64,000 nucleotides of DNA from Diploscapter coronatus (GCA_964036155.1 OZ038423.1:45275249-45339248), one strand, 5' to 3'; counted from the first letter of the stretch, positions 51,560-63,417 are shown. The notes: generated by a model from the sequence alone, not told the origin. Translations and numbers: made by a program.

Positions 51560-52349
51560 CAGTTATCTGGTTAATTAGGTGCAATATTCAATTAGTTGGA
51601 GACAATAAACTAGCTACCTTTCGTTTTCAAACATCGAAGATAATATGCTCTGCTATTCTCGTGATTAGACTGTAATTAACAACGAATTTTAATAATCAAA
51701 CTCCAAATTTTCAATTTAACCTGGAGTAATTACTGTATTTTTTATGTTTTATTTCAGAAGAAACAACAGACTAATTCTGGTAAGAATCAGCAATAATCAG
51801 AATCTACCAACATCGCATTAAAATAGTATCTTCGACGTGCTATGACATTTTTCGTATATTAGTCTATTTAAAATATCAATTTCATTTGCTAGTAAAGTTA
51901 TTTTTAACTTTAATTTCCCTGTTTTACGTCTCTGCACCTGTGTAAATGGTATTTAGAATATAAAATATCAGCTCATATGATATTCTGTGAAAAATACTGC
52001 TTTTCGTAAATAATAACTTGTCTGTAAATCTAAACAGAAAACACAGAACACAATAAAAATGATAGATTTCTCTTTAGTGAATATTTTAAATAGCCACCAA
52101 ATAACCGCATATTCATTAAATATCAGATCGTACCTTTCACTTGCTACAAGTTTTATTGATAAAGAATAAAATTATTGTTATCTTCAGTTTTTTTTCTGAA
52201 AATTTATTATCAACTAACGTATATTTGACATTTGACGATGACAATATTAGATTAAAAGTCTGGTGAATACTCATTTCTGGAAAACATTCGTCTCTCATTA
52301 GTGGAGAACAAGAGTTAGAAAACGCAGCATTTTCAATACATTATAGACT

Positions 52350-52511
52350 GAGGAAGTTGACACTGCATACTTTTTGCATCTCTTTTCTCCTAGGCTCGAC
52401 CCCCAAAAATAGGCACGCTGAAGAGACGAAAGATGACGAAAAGGGAGAAGGAAAGAGGTGTGGCTCGTGCAAAAGCGAGCTGCAAAAAAGTACAGTATCT
52501 ACCTTCCCAGA
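52350..52511. mobile_element. Terminal-inverted-repeat element, about 162 bp (copy in arm B)
   Basis: GAGGAAGTTGACACTGCATA at the left and GTACAGTATCTACCTTCCCA at the right are imperfect inverted repeats. It is the counterpart of 17641-17811 in arm A, so both derive from one insertion before the duplication. Confidence 0.5.
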
Positions 52512-52752
52512 CTCCATAATAATCAAATATCTTTTCGTTTAATATTAACGGAATTCTAAAGTCGATGATATTTTATTTGCATCAAGACGAAGATAATGGA
52601 ATAAATTGATTGTTTCTAATGTCGTTCTAATTCACCTGTCGATTGAGGTATATAACTTGAAGTCTTTCTAGAATGTATCAAGACTGCGATAAATTTTGAC
52701 TCTATTCGTACTTATAAAATTCTCTAATTTTTCAATAACTTTACCTATAGAA

Positions 52753-55700
52753 ATGGAAGGATATAATAATCTCAGTAAGATATGTTAATTTAAGGAATAA
52801 AAATCTCTCCATAATAATATCACTATATGAAACATTTTGTAGGGTCTTAATTAAAATATGATTTTCAGCGTTAGATGCTATTGAATTCATTAAACAGGCT
52901 AGAGAGCTTTACTTTGTGTTGACTATTGTCTTAATTATATGTATTTTTTCAACTATTATACCTAATCTACTCTTAAGAATTTCTGACAGAGAATTATTGG
53001 AATTAAAGGAGGTAATTTGACTTATTTGGTAAATATTATAAAATTACTAATTATAGGCGCCTTATTATCCAATATATTATCAGATGAGACGATTGGCAGA
53101 TTACCTTATGATTGTGTTAGTTGCATTCTTATTAACAACATCTGTCATATTTGTTATGGCTGTATTAGTGTCCTATTTGGCTGGTAATTTGCACTCGTTA
53201 AAATTTCTCTATACAGTGGCGGTCGAAAAATTATCATTATGAATGCAGACTGATATGTACCATAATTGCGGATTAATTAGAATGAAACTTCGCACATGTA
53301 TTCTTCTCTGTTGTAACTTTTTCATTCATTGGGGTATAGAAATACCTTGACTCCCGAACATTGTATTAATTCTCCTAGTATGATTGAGATTTTAGAGATT
53401 AGGAGATAGAGTCCATGTTCAATATTCAGCATAGAGAGTATGCGGATCCAATAGTGTAGTGAGAGGGGAAGTAAGCTTGCAGTTAGGTGTTGTTCTGAGA
53501 GGAAATAGAAGAGATGGTACAATTCATTCACATGCAAGTGCTGGGATTAACTTATGACTTTTAGCATATGAAAGATAAAACAGTAATTTGTATTTTCTAC
53601 TTTTATTTATTCATAACCGCCCAACTAAATAATTAGATAAAACAGAAATTAAGTGGAATACAGTAGGGTGGACAGAGCCTGAACTCTGTCTGGAGGTGGA
53701 CTGGAAGAACCCTCGAGATAAGACTGGGAAGGGACTGTCACGACAAGGAGAGGAGCATGCAAAGTTAGAGATGAAAGAGTTCAGGAATAGAGACAGTGGT
53801 CGTAATCACAGTTCGATCCCGTTACACTGTGTTGAGAGTTCTTGCCAATTTCCACTCGAATTGATCTACAATTATTGGTCCTATCAGACTACATTCATAA
53901 TCACAAGTGTTCCAAACTTTTGACCGCCACTGTACACTACTTTTAGAAAAGTAATTTAGAATTATCTGAGAACATTCCTATTAATATAATTAGGAATTTG
54001 GTAAGAAGTTCGCAAATGACGAAATGAGTTCTTGAATTGAAAACGTTTGAAGTTCGATTATTGCCTACACTATTTCATAAATACTCTCGATTTGAGATGT
54101 CATACTATCATTTTTTCATTTCGTCATATATACAAAAAGCCATTTCATCATTCCATTAATTACAGGTTGACGGTTTGCTAGCTATATATGCTTTTGTGCA
54201 AGCTATCATATGGTTTTGTTATCTCTTCATTTGCCTCTACTTCTTGGTTCCGACAGTGAGTTCAACCGTAGCATTGCTTAGCATCTGCCTTATTATCCAA
54301 CGATTTGTGCTCACATATGAACCACCACGCCTAACAAATCTGCTTACAAAATAAGTGAAAAACCATTTGCACTATTAATACAATGAAAATTGCAGGGATA
54401 ATTTGAAAAGGATCATTCGTTGCATTATGTTGTTTGCGATAATTCAAAATCTAGTGAATTTTATTATTATGATCATGTTTCTAGCTTTCAATCAAAAACT
54501 CGAATATGGACTAATTCTAATTGTAAGTTGTAGACATCATATTTTCAATACTTTAATCATGTGTAAAGTGTTATGCTTAGAGAGGCCAAGTCTACTTCTT
54601 TCAAAAGAGAGACCGCATGAATTTTCAGCGTTTCAATTATCGTTAATTAGTTGGTAATTTCATGAAATACATTAATTAGGATAATAAAATACGCCCGAAA
54701 TGATAGCGTCATTGGTTTTTCGAAAAAAAAAAACCACTTGGCCTCTCTGGTTATGATATAATAGGAGATAAAGGTTTCGAGTCACCTATCCTCTATCCCT
54801 GTGTCAATGTTTAGAAAAGTCGCTTGCACTTCTTCAGATTTGGCTGAGATTTAGCACAATTTCATGTTTTCCACGTGTATGTGTTTTCAACAATTCAGCT
54901 AATTCAATCAGTGCAGAGTGCAGATTTTGGAGTTTTTGATGTCGACACAGAATGAGGATTATCCAATAATTTTGTTCGGCACTGTGATAACCCTTCTTAC
55001 GTTACTTCGTTTTATTTTATTATCTTTTATATTTTGTTGCATTAGAAATCGTATAATAATTTAACATATTTAGTCCATATCATCCTTATCTTTGGATATT
55101 CTGGCTCTCATTGCATCGTTTTTCTACTTTGCTCTATATTTCAAATTTCGTGGTTTGACAAGAATATCGTCAAGTCTGAAATATAAATCTGATAATCGAA
55201 GGATATTATACACCATGATACCTTTATGCGTGCAGCATGTAAGCAAATTAAACACAGTTGGTTTATTTGGTCTCTTTGGCTGTTAAGCCCGGACACTACA
55301 GGGACAGGATGCAAAACCTGATCCGGGATACCCTTTAAGACTTAACTTTTAATTGGGCTTTTTACAAATGTCAATTCAACTCTGATTCATCGTGGTTATA
55401 ACATTGTCGAAGAAATGATAATGCATTGAGATTGGGATCACTGAGAAAAAGATCTAAGGAACACTTTAATCCGAAGATGATAAACGGGGAATGATCACTG
55501 TGCATCAAAATCTTTGGTGTGCAGTGACATACACCCATTTTGTGGATAGGGGTTACTGCCAGTACAACTAAATTCGTTTTTTTCTATTGAGTGATCTGAT
55601 TTATGACATTTGAAATTATAATTATTTCATATACAAAAATAATCATAAAAATTAATTTAGATATCAACGATCAGCTCGCCAGTATTATATAATTTCAAGA

Positions 55701-55918
55701 TTGTTCAAAATGAAACAAAACTTGAAGTGTCAAGCGTGGATGACATTTTCATGATATATGGGAATACTTTCATTTTTCACGACTACTTGACGCATACTTG
55801 TCGTGCATAACTGTGCCACTTTCGTTTATAGTTGCCAGTCCGAAACGACGCCAAGCCATTAGACAATATTTCTCGAAAATGTATGAAATTACAATATTAA
55901 AAATGACTGATTTCTAGA
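52753..55918 (+). pseudogene. Seven-transmembrane nematode chemoreceptor, copy B (broken)
   Basis: Same exon order as copy A: MEGYNNL start, LYFVLTIVLIICIFSTII (52870-53010), LADYLMIVLVAFLLTTSV (53058-53186), IIWFCYLFICLYFLVPTV (54187-54353), a fourth after DNLKRIIRC (54397-54522), SLDILALIASFFYFALYF (55077-55240), and a seventh after VDDIFMIYGN. Two lesions are visible. The donor after NLLTK near 54351 is changed from AAGTGAGTG (copy A) to AAATAAGTG, which removes the GT and creates an in-frame TAA. A one-base deletion in the seventh-segment exon near 55778 (CATTTTTCACG against CATGTTTTCACG) shifts the frame before the SPKRRQAI tail. Copy B is therefore very unlikely to encode a full receptor. 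Confidence 0.75.
53214..53932. mobile_element. Tc1/mariner-like non-autonomous element, 719 bp
   Basis: Ends CAGTGGCGGTCGAAAAATTA and AAACTTTTGACCGCCACTG with flanking TA. It sits in the same intron, at the same point, as the 211-bp element in copy A, and the outer sequence of the two matches in inverse orientation. The extra interior has no recognisable transposase. Confidence 0.7.
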
Positions 55919-56403
55919 TGTTAATTGCGTAGTTCTTAATTCAGCTGACATGGACTTCACGATGTTGATTTAACTTGCAAGAGTTAATTCGAAGACTTTC
56001 AATCTCAAAATTGTTTAAATCCGACGACGATAAAGAAAACTCGCCAGCAATGTTTTTCTTAGTTTTAATGATGAATTTCAGGAGGAACAATAGACTGAGA
56101 CCTTTGACGTCCATGATCAGCCGCAATAATCGTAATAATCAGATTCATCCATCATCGAATCAAAATATAGCTGCAATTGCATAATGAATGTCAAATTTCT
56201 AACCTCAATAAATGATCTTTAAAAATATTATCTCATAAAATGTGCTTGTGATGAACCTAGTTCATAAATAAATAATTCGTCTGTAAATCTAAGCACAAAA
56301 CACAAAATAAAATGTCAGCCTTCTTTCTAGTCAATATGCCAAATTTTCAACATTGATTTTTCATTTCCTCAAGGAATGCATGATATATCGATTAACAGGT
56401 TCC

Positions 56404-57898
56404 TTTAATCCATGTTATCTCACTTGCAATGTCTCCTCTTTAGCTCAATCACTAATGCCATAAAAGGACGTTAGAAATATAGGCTGCGATGTCCAAGCGA
56501 TCTGGAATAATATCCATCAAAAAATGGACACTTCACTCTCGTCTTTCTGCAATTGTCCGAGAAAATCTTTCGCCTTTTACTAAAGATTTCCGTGCAGGAA
56601 GACAAACATGAGCTTTTTGATTTTTGGAATCCCCTTGCGAAAGGGGAATAAAGATAAAGAAATAGACAGAAAACACTAAGATCTGAAGTTACCCATTTCA
56701 AATTACAGATGGATTATCATATTATATCAGTTCATCTGTTTAAATTTGGGAGATTAAAATGATGAAATAGCTTTAATTCGTTTACTTTTTACATCTGAAC
56801 ATTCAGTATTGCAGTATTAGAACTACAAATCTAGAAATGTTCAGAGTGTTCCTAGTCAACTAGTCAGAAATATCACCAGATCAAGAGATCACGAGTGTGC
56901 TTTGACAAAATTCCAAGTATTCAATGGTTCAGAAGTGTCAAAAATACGGAGTTTTGTTATCTTCATTTTACAAATTTTCCAAATTTATTCATTTTTATTC
57001 TCCATAATTTTCTATAAAAATGAACATTTTATGACCTCTCACTTTGAGAGGCGTTCCAAAATTCCATTGCGACCAAAATGAGGCCGATGCAAGTATTACC
57101 TTGCTCAAAAAACTCTTGAGGACGATACAGTCTCAAACTCGATAGAATCTCCATCCCTGAGTTAAATTCTAGTCTGTAATGATTTAGGCGAAGTTGGAAA
57201 GTGGATTTCTAACTAGTCGAATGAAAGTGGGAGCACGAGGAGAATGGAGGGAGAGAAAGATGCCTCGCCTACTGCGATTTAGCGCAGAGAGGGAAAGTAT
57301 GTTGGGGGTGAGCTCGAGAAACTATCTCAATACGAGATCTTTGAGGTAAATTCAGAGAACGACCCCCACGGTTGTTAAAGAAATTTTGGAACGCTTTCCA
57401 ATGGAGAGCCATAAAAATCGCAAAGATGTAAAGCCAAAATAAATAGAATTATCGATAAAAATGAATAGAATAAAGTAAACCTAAACTCTGACAAAATCAG
57501 TCAGGAATTGGGAATTTCATCATTATATTATTGCTTTGCTATTCGTTATTTTGTTCAAGACATCGACAAGTCGAGTCGTCAAAATGTCGAATTGTCAGAT
57601 CAAGACTTTGAAATCTCGACATAGAGAGTAGAGGAGTTGTCTAATTTTCTATGATAATTTCTAAATTTATGCTATGTCGAGTCAATCATCCTAGTGAATT
57701 CGGGTTTATTTTCTTCTACTTTAATTTCTTAAATTTCACCTTATCTGTTTATCTTTACATCACTATAAAACGACGATTCTAGATATCTTTTTATTTCAAA
57801 CACCCAAATACTAGACAAATTAAATGTAGCTAATCGAATTTCAGCCTTTCCTTAGAAAGTAACCTATTCAACAGTCGGCCAGCCATTCTTTCAAATTC
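56404..57898. repeat. Left arm of a 7-kb fold-back (partner 61896-63394)
   Basis: Read as reverse complement this 1.5-kb segment matches 61896-63394 almost base for base, with few mismatches and small indels. An example is CATAAAAGGACGTTAGAAAT near 56461 and its complement near 63330. No coding content recognised. The arm begins about 60 bp after the end of arm B. Confidence 0.9.
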
Positions 57899-59220
57899 TT
57901 TTATCGTATTTAGAGGACGCAAATACTCGGAATTGGACATGAAAAATATGTAGTTTTTTCGTAAACGACTTTTTTTAATCAGATTCTTACAAAGACATGA
58001 ATTTTGGCGGGATTTGATGTTGATGAAAATTGCAAGAAATGCTGAGCTCCACAAAGTCCCCGTTGAATCGACCCCGAAAAATCAACGAAAGGATCTGTTA
58101 TGCTCGGCCATTGTCATTACTGATCGCGATAGTATGGAGATGATATGATTAATAAATGAATATGAAATTGGGGTAATTGTTTGAAGGGGAAATGACCAAT
58201 TACTGCAAAGTGCCGTTTGGACAGTAAATTTCAAAAATTCATAGCTTCCTATATTTCACACCAAATTTCATGATTATTTTTTTATTTTGTAGATCTTGAG
58301 TAGGAGAATAAAGTAAAAATATAAAGAAAATTTTTAGAAATTAATTTTGGCGGAAGAAATTAGCCTAATTTACTCTATATACCCGTACTGTGTTTACAAG
58401 GGTAATGTGAGTTAAAGTTGGAATTTTCAATAAAATCTTGTAGAGCTCTTCAAATTGAACAACTTTTTTCCAGAACTTATTTTAGAATGTGCACACACAG
58501 AGAGATATGAATTTTTGAAAATTTCTGTCAAAACGGCGCTTTGCAATAATTGGTCGTCGAACTTCAAAAAATTCTGGAGCCCCAACGGTAATGAATCCAG
58601 GGTTGGTCCTGGAACGAAAGTTGTTCACCATGTCTCTCTACACAACATACTGAAAGTACAGATTTTTCCGACGTCATTTACCCGTAAACCCAGTACGGGT
58701 ATATTAGGGTAGCTTCAGGTAATTTTTTCCCACCAAAATTACTTTTCAAAAAACTTCTTTTTATTTTTCCCATGTTCTCCTCGACAATATCTACGAAATA
58801 AAAAAAGAATTACGAAAATTTGTTCAGTACACAGGAAGTTACGAATTTTTGAACATTTTTTAGCTCTAAAAGTTTGCTTCTTCAAAAACAGGTGGTTTTA
58901 CGGGTACGGGTAAGTGGGTTCGACCCAAGAGTTATACCAGACAAAACCCTAACGTAGGGAGAGTACCATGCAAAAAACCGCACTCAGTTTGGATGAAAAA
59001 TAAAAAAGTTATTCGAAAAGTAAACTGGGTAGATGAACTTGAAACACCCTGTAAGTAAAAAGAAGTCCTATTTGCTTGCGGCGATAAGCGACTAGGAGTG
59101 GGGGAATGCTATGGGGGGACCGATCAATAAAGCGTCGCCGCATGCTCTCTCTCTCCTCTAGCCCCTCTAGACACTCCGAGTCCTTGCCCTCGTGTTTGGA
59201 GAGGAAGGAAAGGGGGCATC
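57899..59220. other. Left part of the fold-back loop, no gene seen
   Basis: Unique-looking non-coding sequence apart from the inverted-repeat element at 58371-58712. Confidence 0.4.
58371..58712. mobile_element. Possible terminal-inverted-repeat element, about 340 bp
   Basis: TACTCTATATACCCGTACTG at the left mirrors CAGTACGGGTATATTAGGGT at the right. Arms are short (about 25 bp) and imperfect; no target duplication was identified. Confidence 0.4.
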
Positions 59221-59320
59221 GGGGGACTGGCGCAATGGTAGCGCGTTCGACTCCAGAAGGCAGGCACAGCAATGTGCCGCAGGCATCGAAAGGTTATCCG
59301 TTCAATCCGGGTGTCTCTCA
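59221..59320 (+). tRNA. tRNA-Trp (anticodon CCA) with a 28-nt intron
   Basis: All stems pair once an intron is removed. The acceptor GGGGGAC (59221-59227) pairs with GTCTCTC (59313-59319), including two G-U pairs, with discriminator A at 59320. D stem GCGC/GCGC surrounds loop AATGGTA. Anticodon stem TTCGA (59246-59250) pairs with TCGAA (59286-59290). Loop CTCCAGA has anticodon CCA at 59253-59255. The intron 59257-59284 lies at the canonical position after base 37 and contains its own hairpin GGCAC/GTGCC. T stem ATCCG/CGGGT surrounds TTCAATC. The D arm is that of eukaryotic tRNA-Trp; the acceptor and T stems look unusual. A T5 Pol III terminator follows at 59324. A tRNA-derived SINE head is an alternative, but perfect pairing argues for a functional or recently functional gene. 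Confidence 0.85.
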
Positions 59321-59323
59321 TGA

Positions 59324-59328
59324 TTTTT
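59324..59328 (+). terminator. Pol III terminator (T5) of tRNA-Trp
   Basis: A run of five T starts 4 nt after the tRNA discriminator base, the usual place for RNA polymerase III termination. Confidence 0.75.
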
Positions 59329-59565
59329 GCCAAATTAGAATACCCTTAGGGTGTTTTTAACATTTTGGACCCTTGGGGGACTTCCCCCTATCATTTGGAA
59401 CATTTTGGTATATGATAGTGACCATACTATGTGTCACAACTGACATTATATCCAATAGTTTATGACATTTGAAAATGAGAATACCCTGAGGCTATACTAT
59501 TATTATTTCGATGCCCGGAGGCCATAATATAACATTTTTACTCCTTACCTTATTTTATTCCTAAT

Positions 59566-59621
59566 TCTAGCCTAGCCTAGCCTAAACCTAGCCTAACCCT
59601 AACCCTAGCCCTAACCCTATT
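59566..59621. repeat. Degenerate telomere-like repeat tract
   Basis: About 55 bp made of CCTAG, CCTAAC and CCCTAA-type units (for example GCCTAACCCTAACCC). The units mix the nematode telomere unit GCCTAA with CCCTAA-like variants. The tract is too short and irregular for a chromosome end and lies in the middle of the fold-back loop. Confidence 0.6.
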
Positions 59622-59849
59622 CTACTCTCGGTTTAACTCTGATTATTTGTGTATCTGGTGGATGAATGGATATATTGTGGATTGGAGTTGCACCATGGTG
59701 TTTGGATGTTCAAGAAGGGCGATATTTGAGCTCTGATATGCCTATCTTGATGGGATGAATTATGTTCATTATGTCAATTCTCAGCAGTTTTTTAAATTAT
59801 TTTTTAGTTGTTAAAATGGAAAAAGTGAGTGTGTTTCTGAAATAAGTGG

Positions 59850-61170
59850 TGCTGATGAAAATTCTGAGCTTTTATTGTATGAAATGGATGATATAGATCC
59901 AAAAAGTAGGCGTTTGTTCTGAAATTGTTTTGAAAAATCTGACAAAATCTGAAGATGTCTTTAGAAATGAGTATATTGCTGATGCAAAATCTGAGCTTTT
60001 ATTATATGAATTTATCATATGAAACGAGTGGTGGAGATACAACAATTGGACGTTTGTTTTCAAAAGTGAGTATTATTGATAAAAAATCCGAGTATTTGTT
60101 GTTCGAGATGAGTGGGAATGGTATTGATGAAAAATCTAAGAATTTGTCTCAAAAATGAGTATTGCTGATGCAAAATCTGGGTATTTATTATATTAGATAG
60201 ATGGTGGAAATACAAAAAGTATGCGTTTGTTTTAAAAAGCAAGTATTGTTGATTAAAAATGTGACAAATCTGAGAATTTGCTTTCCGAGGTGGGTGGGAT
60301 GATGCTGATGGAAAATCTGAGCATTTGTCTTTTATCTTCTGGTATTTAAGATGGCAATCCCCTTGTCCACTCAGTTACCCTCTTCTCCTTGTTCATTTTA
60401 TACTTTGGTATGGAATAAAGTATCAAGTAGTTGGAAGTTCTCCCTGAGTATAGTTCGGTTTTACTGTCTAATCACTAAATACAGTAGGGCAGCACTTGTT
60501 CCAGGGTTGAGAAGTGGAGTAAGTGGGGTTTTAAGAAAGTTATTTTAAGCGATGAAAGTTAGAAATTAGAAATACCGTGTATTTAACTGATGTTTTATGG
60601 AGTTTATTTAATGTATTTGAATGAAATTTGAATGGAATTTATAAAATTCGGAGTATAGATGTGGTATGAAATCTGGATCCTCAGTTGTTCGAATGACATG
60701 TGTGCTAATTTAGTGAAGATAGAGTAGGTATTGTTGATGGAATTTGTGAGATTTTGTAATTTCGTTTAGAGATTACAAGGTGAACCGAGTCGAATTGAGT
60801 CGATTTGAGACGAATTGAACTCTGTTCGGAAGATATTGGAATTATGTTTTGATTTTAGCTGAATATATGAAGCATAATCCACCTCCTGAAAGATAGCGAG
60901 AGAATGGAGACGTTCATGCAAGCAGGAATGAAGAATTCGGATTTATTATTGATGAGTGACTATTAAGATCGTTTTTAGTGAAGATGAAGTTTCTCCGGTG
61001 AAATAGTCTGCATTGGTTGATTCGTTGATGGAAGTAGTATAGATGACGGGTGTTGGGTGTTGTTGATGAAAAATCTGAGCTTTCTCTTCTAAAATGAATG
61101 AATTTTGATCTATTACTGATTTAGATGAGTAGTATTGCTGATGAAAAATGTGAGATTTTCGCTTCTAAAA
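59850..61170. repeat. Degenerate repeat field built on GATGAAAAATCTGAG
   Basis: A motif close to GATGAAAAATCTGAGCATTT recurs at least nine times in the same orientation (about 59852, 59981, 60079, 60125, 60168, 60250, 60306, 61066, 61139) with irregular spacing of roughly 40-130 bp and one large gap. It is often followed by TTTATTATATGA-like text. No long open frame; it resembles a decayed minisatellite. Confidence 0.6.
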
Positions 61171-61895
61171 CTAAAGTGAATGAACTGATGACGAATGTTG
61201 ATCTATTGTTGATTGAAGTCATGCAGGTGGTGCTGAATGATATTCTGTAGATGATGTTGTTATTTGGGATATTTCTGATGATGATAATGGAATTTTGGGA
61301 TAATAAAGGATATTCAGGCCTTACCAAATATGTCCCTCACTCTCGCCTCTTTCGAAGATGTCGGGAGATTGTTGATGAAATTATTTTTTAGAATATTTCA
61401 GAGAAAAAAACACTTTAAAAAGTTATCATTAAATGAAGTTTTATTCTATTTTTCAACAAAAAAAGAATGACGCCGGACTGGTCAAAACACCGTAAGTGAT
61501 TCAGTTTACAGACAGATTATTCCCGTCGATAATGATGAGTTTTACTATGCGACTATCCATCCCGTCTAATGTTAGCCAACATGCAATGTCAAGGAAGGAT
61601 TTACGAATTACTTTTATTCGAATTTGAGTAAAATTAGTAAATCCGTAATGAAAATGAAACGTGACTATTCGCAAATCGCCCCATTGTTTTAAAGTCTTTG
61701 TATCGTTGATTGGAGAGCAAAGCTGATATTCATGTACAGCAATTAGAAATCGAATTTAGAAAAACTAAATAATGAGTCGCGTAGAAGAGAAACGAGACGA
61801 ATAGTGCAATTTTTGGATATCGACGTTCTCTCCAAGCAATCATACAAGTTAGTAATGATAAACTCACGGTAAAAACTACAGCAGGCTACCGATAG

Positions 61896-63394
61896 AATTT
61901 GAAAGAATGGCTGGCCGACTGTTGAATAGACTACTTTCTAAGGAAAGCTAAAATTCGATTAGCTACATTTAGTTCGTTTAGTATTTGGGTGTTTGAAATA
62001 AAAAGATATCTAGAATCGTCGTTTTATAGTGATGTAAAGATAAACAGATAAGGTGAAATTTAAGAAATTAAAGTAGAAGAAAATAAACCCGAATTCACTA
62101 GGATGATTGACTCGACATAGCATAAATTTAGAAATTATCATAGAAAATTAGACAACTCCTCTACTCTCTATGTCGAGATTTCAAAGTCTTGATCTGACAA
62201 TTCGACATTTTGACGACTCGACTTGTCGATGTCTTGAACAAAATAACGAATAGCAAAGCAATAATATAATGATGAAATTCCCAATTCCTGACTGATTTTG
62301 TCAGAGTTTAGGTTTACTTTATTCTATTCATTTTTATCGATAATTCTATTTATTTTGGCTTTACATCTTTGCGATTTTTATGGCTCTCCATTGGAAAGCG
62401 TTCCAAAATTTCTTTAACAACCGTGGGGGTCGTTCTCTGAATTTACCTCAAAGATCTCGTATTGAGATAGTTTCTCGAGCTCACCCCCAACATACTTTCC
62501 CTCTCTGCGCTAAATCGCAGTAGGCGAGGCATCTTTCTCTCCCTCCATTCTCCTCGTGCTCCCACTTTCATTCGACTAGTTAGAAATCCACTTTCCAACT
62601 TCGCCTAAATCATTACAGACTAGAATTTAACTCAGGGATGGAGATTCTATCGAGTTTGAGACTGTATCGTCCTCAAGAGTTTTTTGAGCAAGGTAATACT
62701 TGCGTCGACCTCATTTTGGTCGCAATGGAATTTTGGAACGCCCCTCAAAGTGAGAGGGCATAAAATGTGGATTTTTATGGAAAATTATGAATAAATTTAT
62801 GAAAATTTGAGAACACAACATTGATCAAATGGAAATAACGAAATTACATATTTTTGAAACTTGAACCATCGAATACTTGGAATCCTGTCAAAGCATACTC
62901 GTGATCTCTTGATCTGGTGATATTTCTGACTAGTTGACTAGGAACATTTTGAGCATTTCTAGATGTGTAGTTCTAATACTGCAATACTGATTGTTGAGAT
63001 GTAAAAGAGTAAACGAATTAAAGCTATTTCATCGTTTCAATCTCCCAAATTTAAACAGAAGAACTGATATGATGACCCATCTGTAATTTGGAAATGAATT
63101 ACTTTTCAGATCTTAGTGTTTTCTGTCTATTTCTTTACCTTTATTCCCCTTTTCCAAGGGGACTCCAAAAAATCATAAGGCTCATGTTTGTCTTCCTGCA
63201 CGGAAATCTTTAGTAAAAGGCGAAAGATTTTCTCGGATAATTGCAGAAAGACGAGAGTGAAGTGTCCATTTTTTGATGGATATTATTCCAGATCGCTTGG
63301 ACATCGCAGCCTATATTTCTAACGTCCTTTTATGGCATTAGTGATTGAGCTAAAGAGGAGACATTGCAATTTGCAAGTGAGATAACATGGATTA
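61896..63394. repeat. Right arm of the 7-kb fold-back (partner 56404-57898)
   Basis: Inverse counterpart of the left arm, of nearly equal length (1499 against 1495 bp), ending about 25 bp before the direct duplication that starts at 63418. The loop between the arms is about 4.0 kb. Confidence 0.9.
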
Positions 63395-63417
63395 AAATTT
63401 CTTTAATTTGTGATTTT

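Larger units (their letters stand above)
49561..51639. other. Non-coding repeat-rich stretch between Helitron remnant and arm B
   Basis: No supportable gene. It contains a two-copy tandem repeat (50028-50210) and a terminal-inverted-repeat element (51296-51559). Near 51118 a sequence resembling one end of the element at 52350 (GTGGATACTGCATACATTTTG) appears without an obvious partner. Confidence 0.4.
51640..56345. repeat. Arm B of the large inverted duplication (partner 14430-18490)
   Basis: Inverted match to arm A over nearly its whole length. It is about 0.65 kb longer, mainly because the Tc1-like element inside it is 719 bp rather than 211 bp. The inner ends of the two arms enclose about 33 kb holding all the conserved genes from the zinc-finger-like gene to the SLC41 gene. 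Confidence 0.8.

Noticed and set aside
53322..53537. 71-codon minus-strand frame inside the 719-bp Tc1-like element as a transposase
   Set aside because: No DDE-type motif or similarity to Tc1 transposase was visible, and the element is too short to hold a full transposase.
59221..59320. Reading the tRNA as a class II tRNA (Leu/Ser) with a long variable arm
   Set aside because: The anticodon stem only closes if the 28 nt are removed at the intron position, and the variable region is then a normal 5 nt.
59566..59621. Telomere-like tract as a true chromosome end
   Set aside because: It is short, irregular and followed by more than 4 kb of ordinary sequence on both sides.
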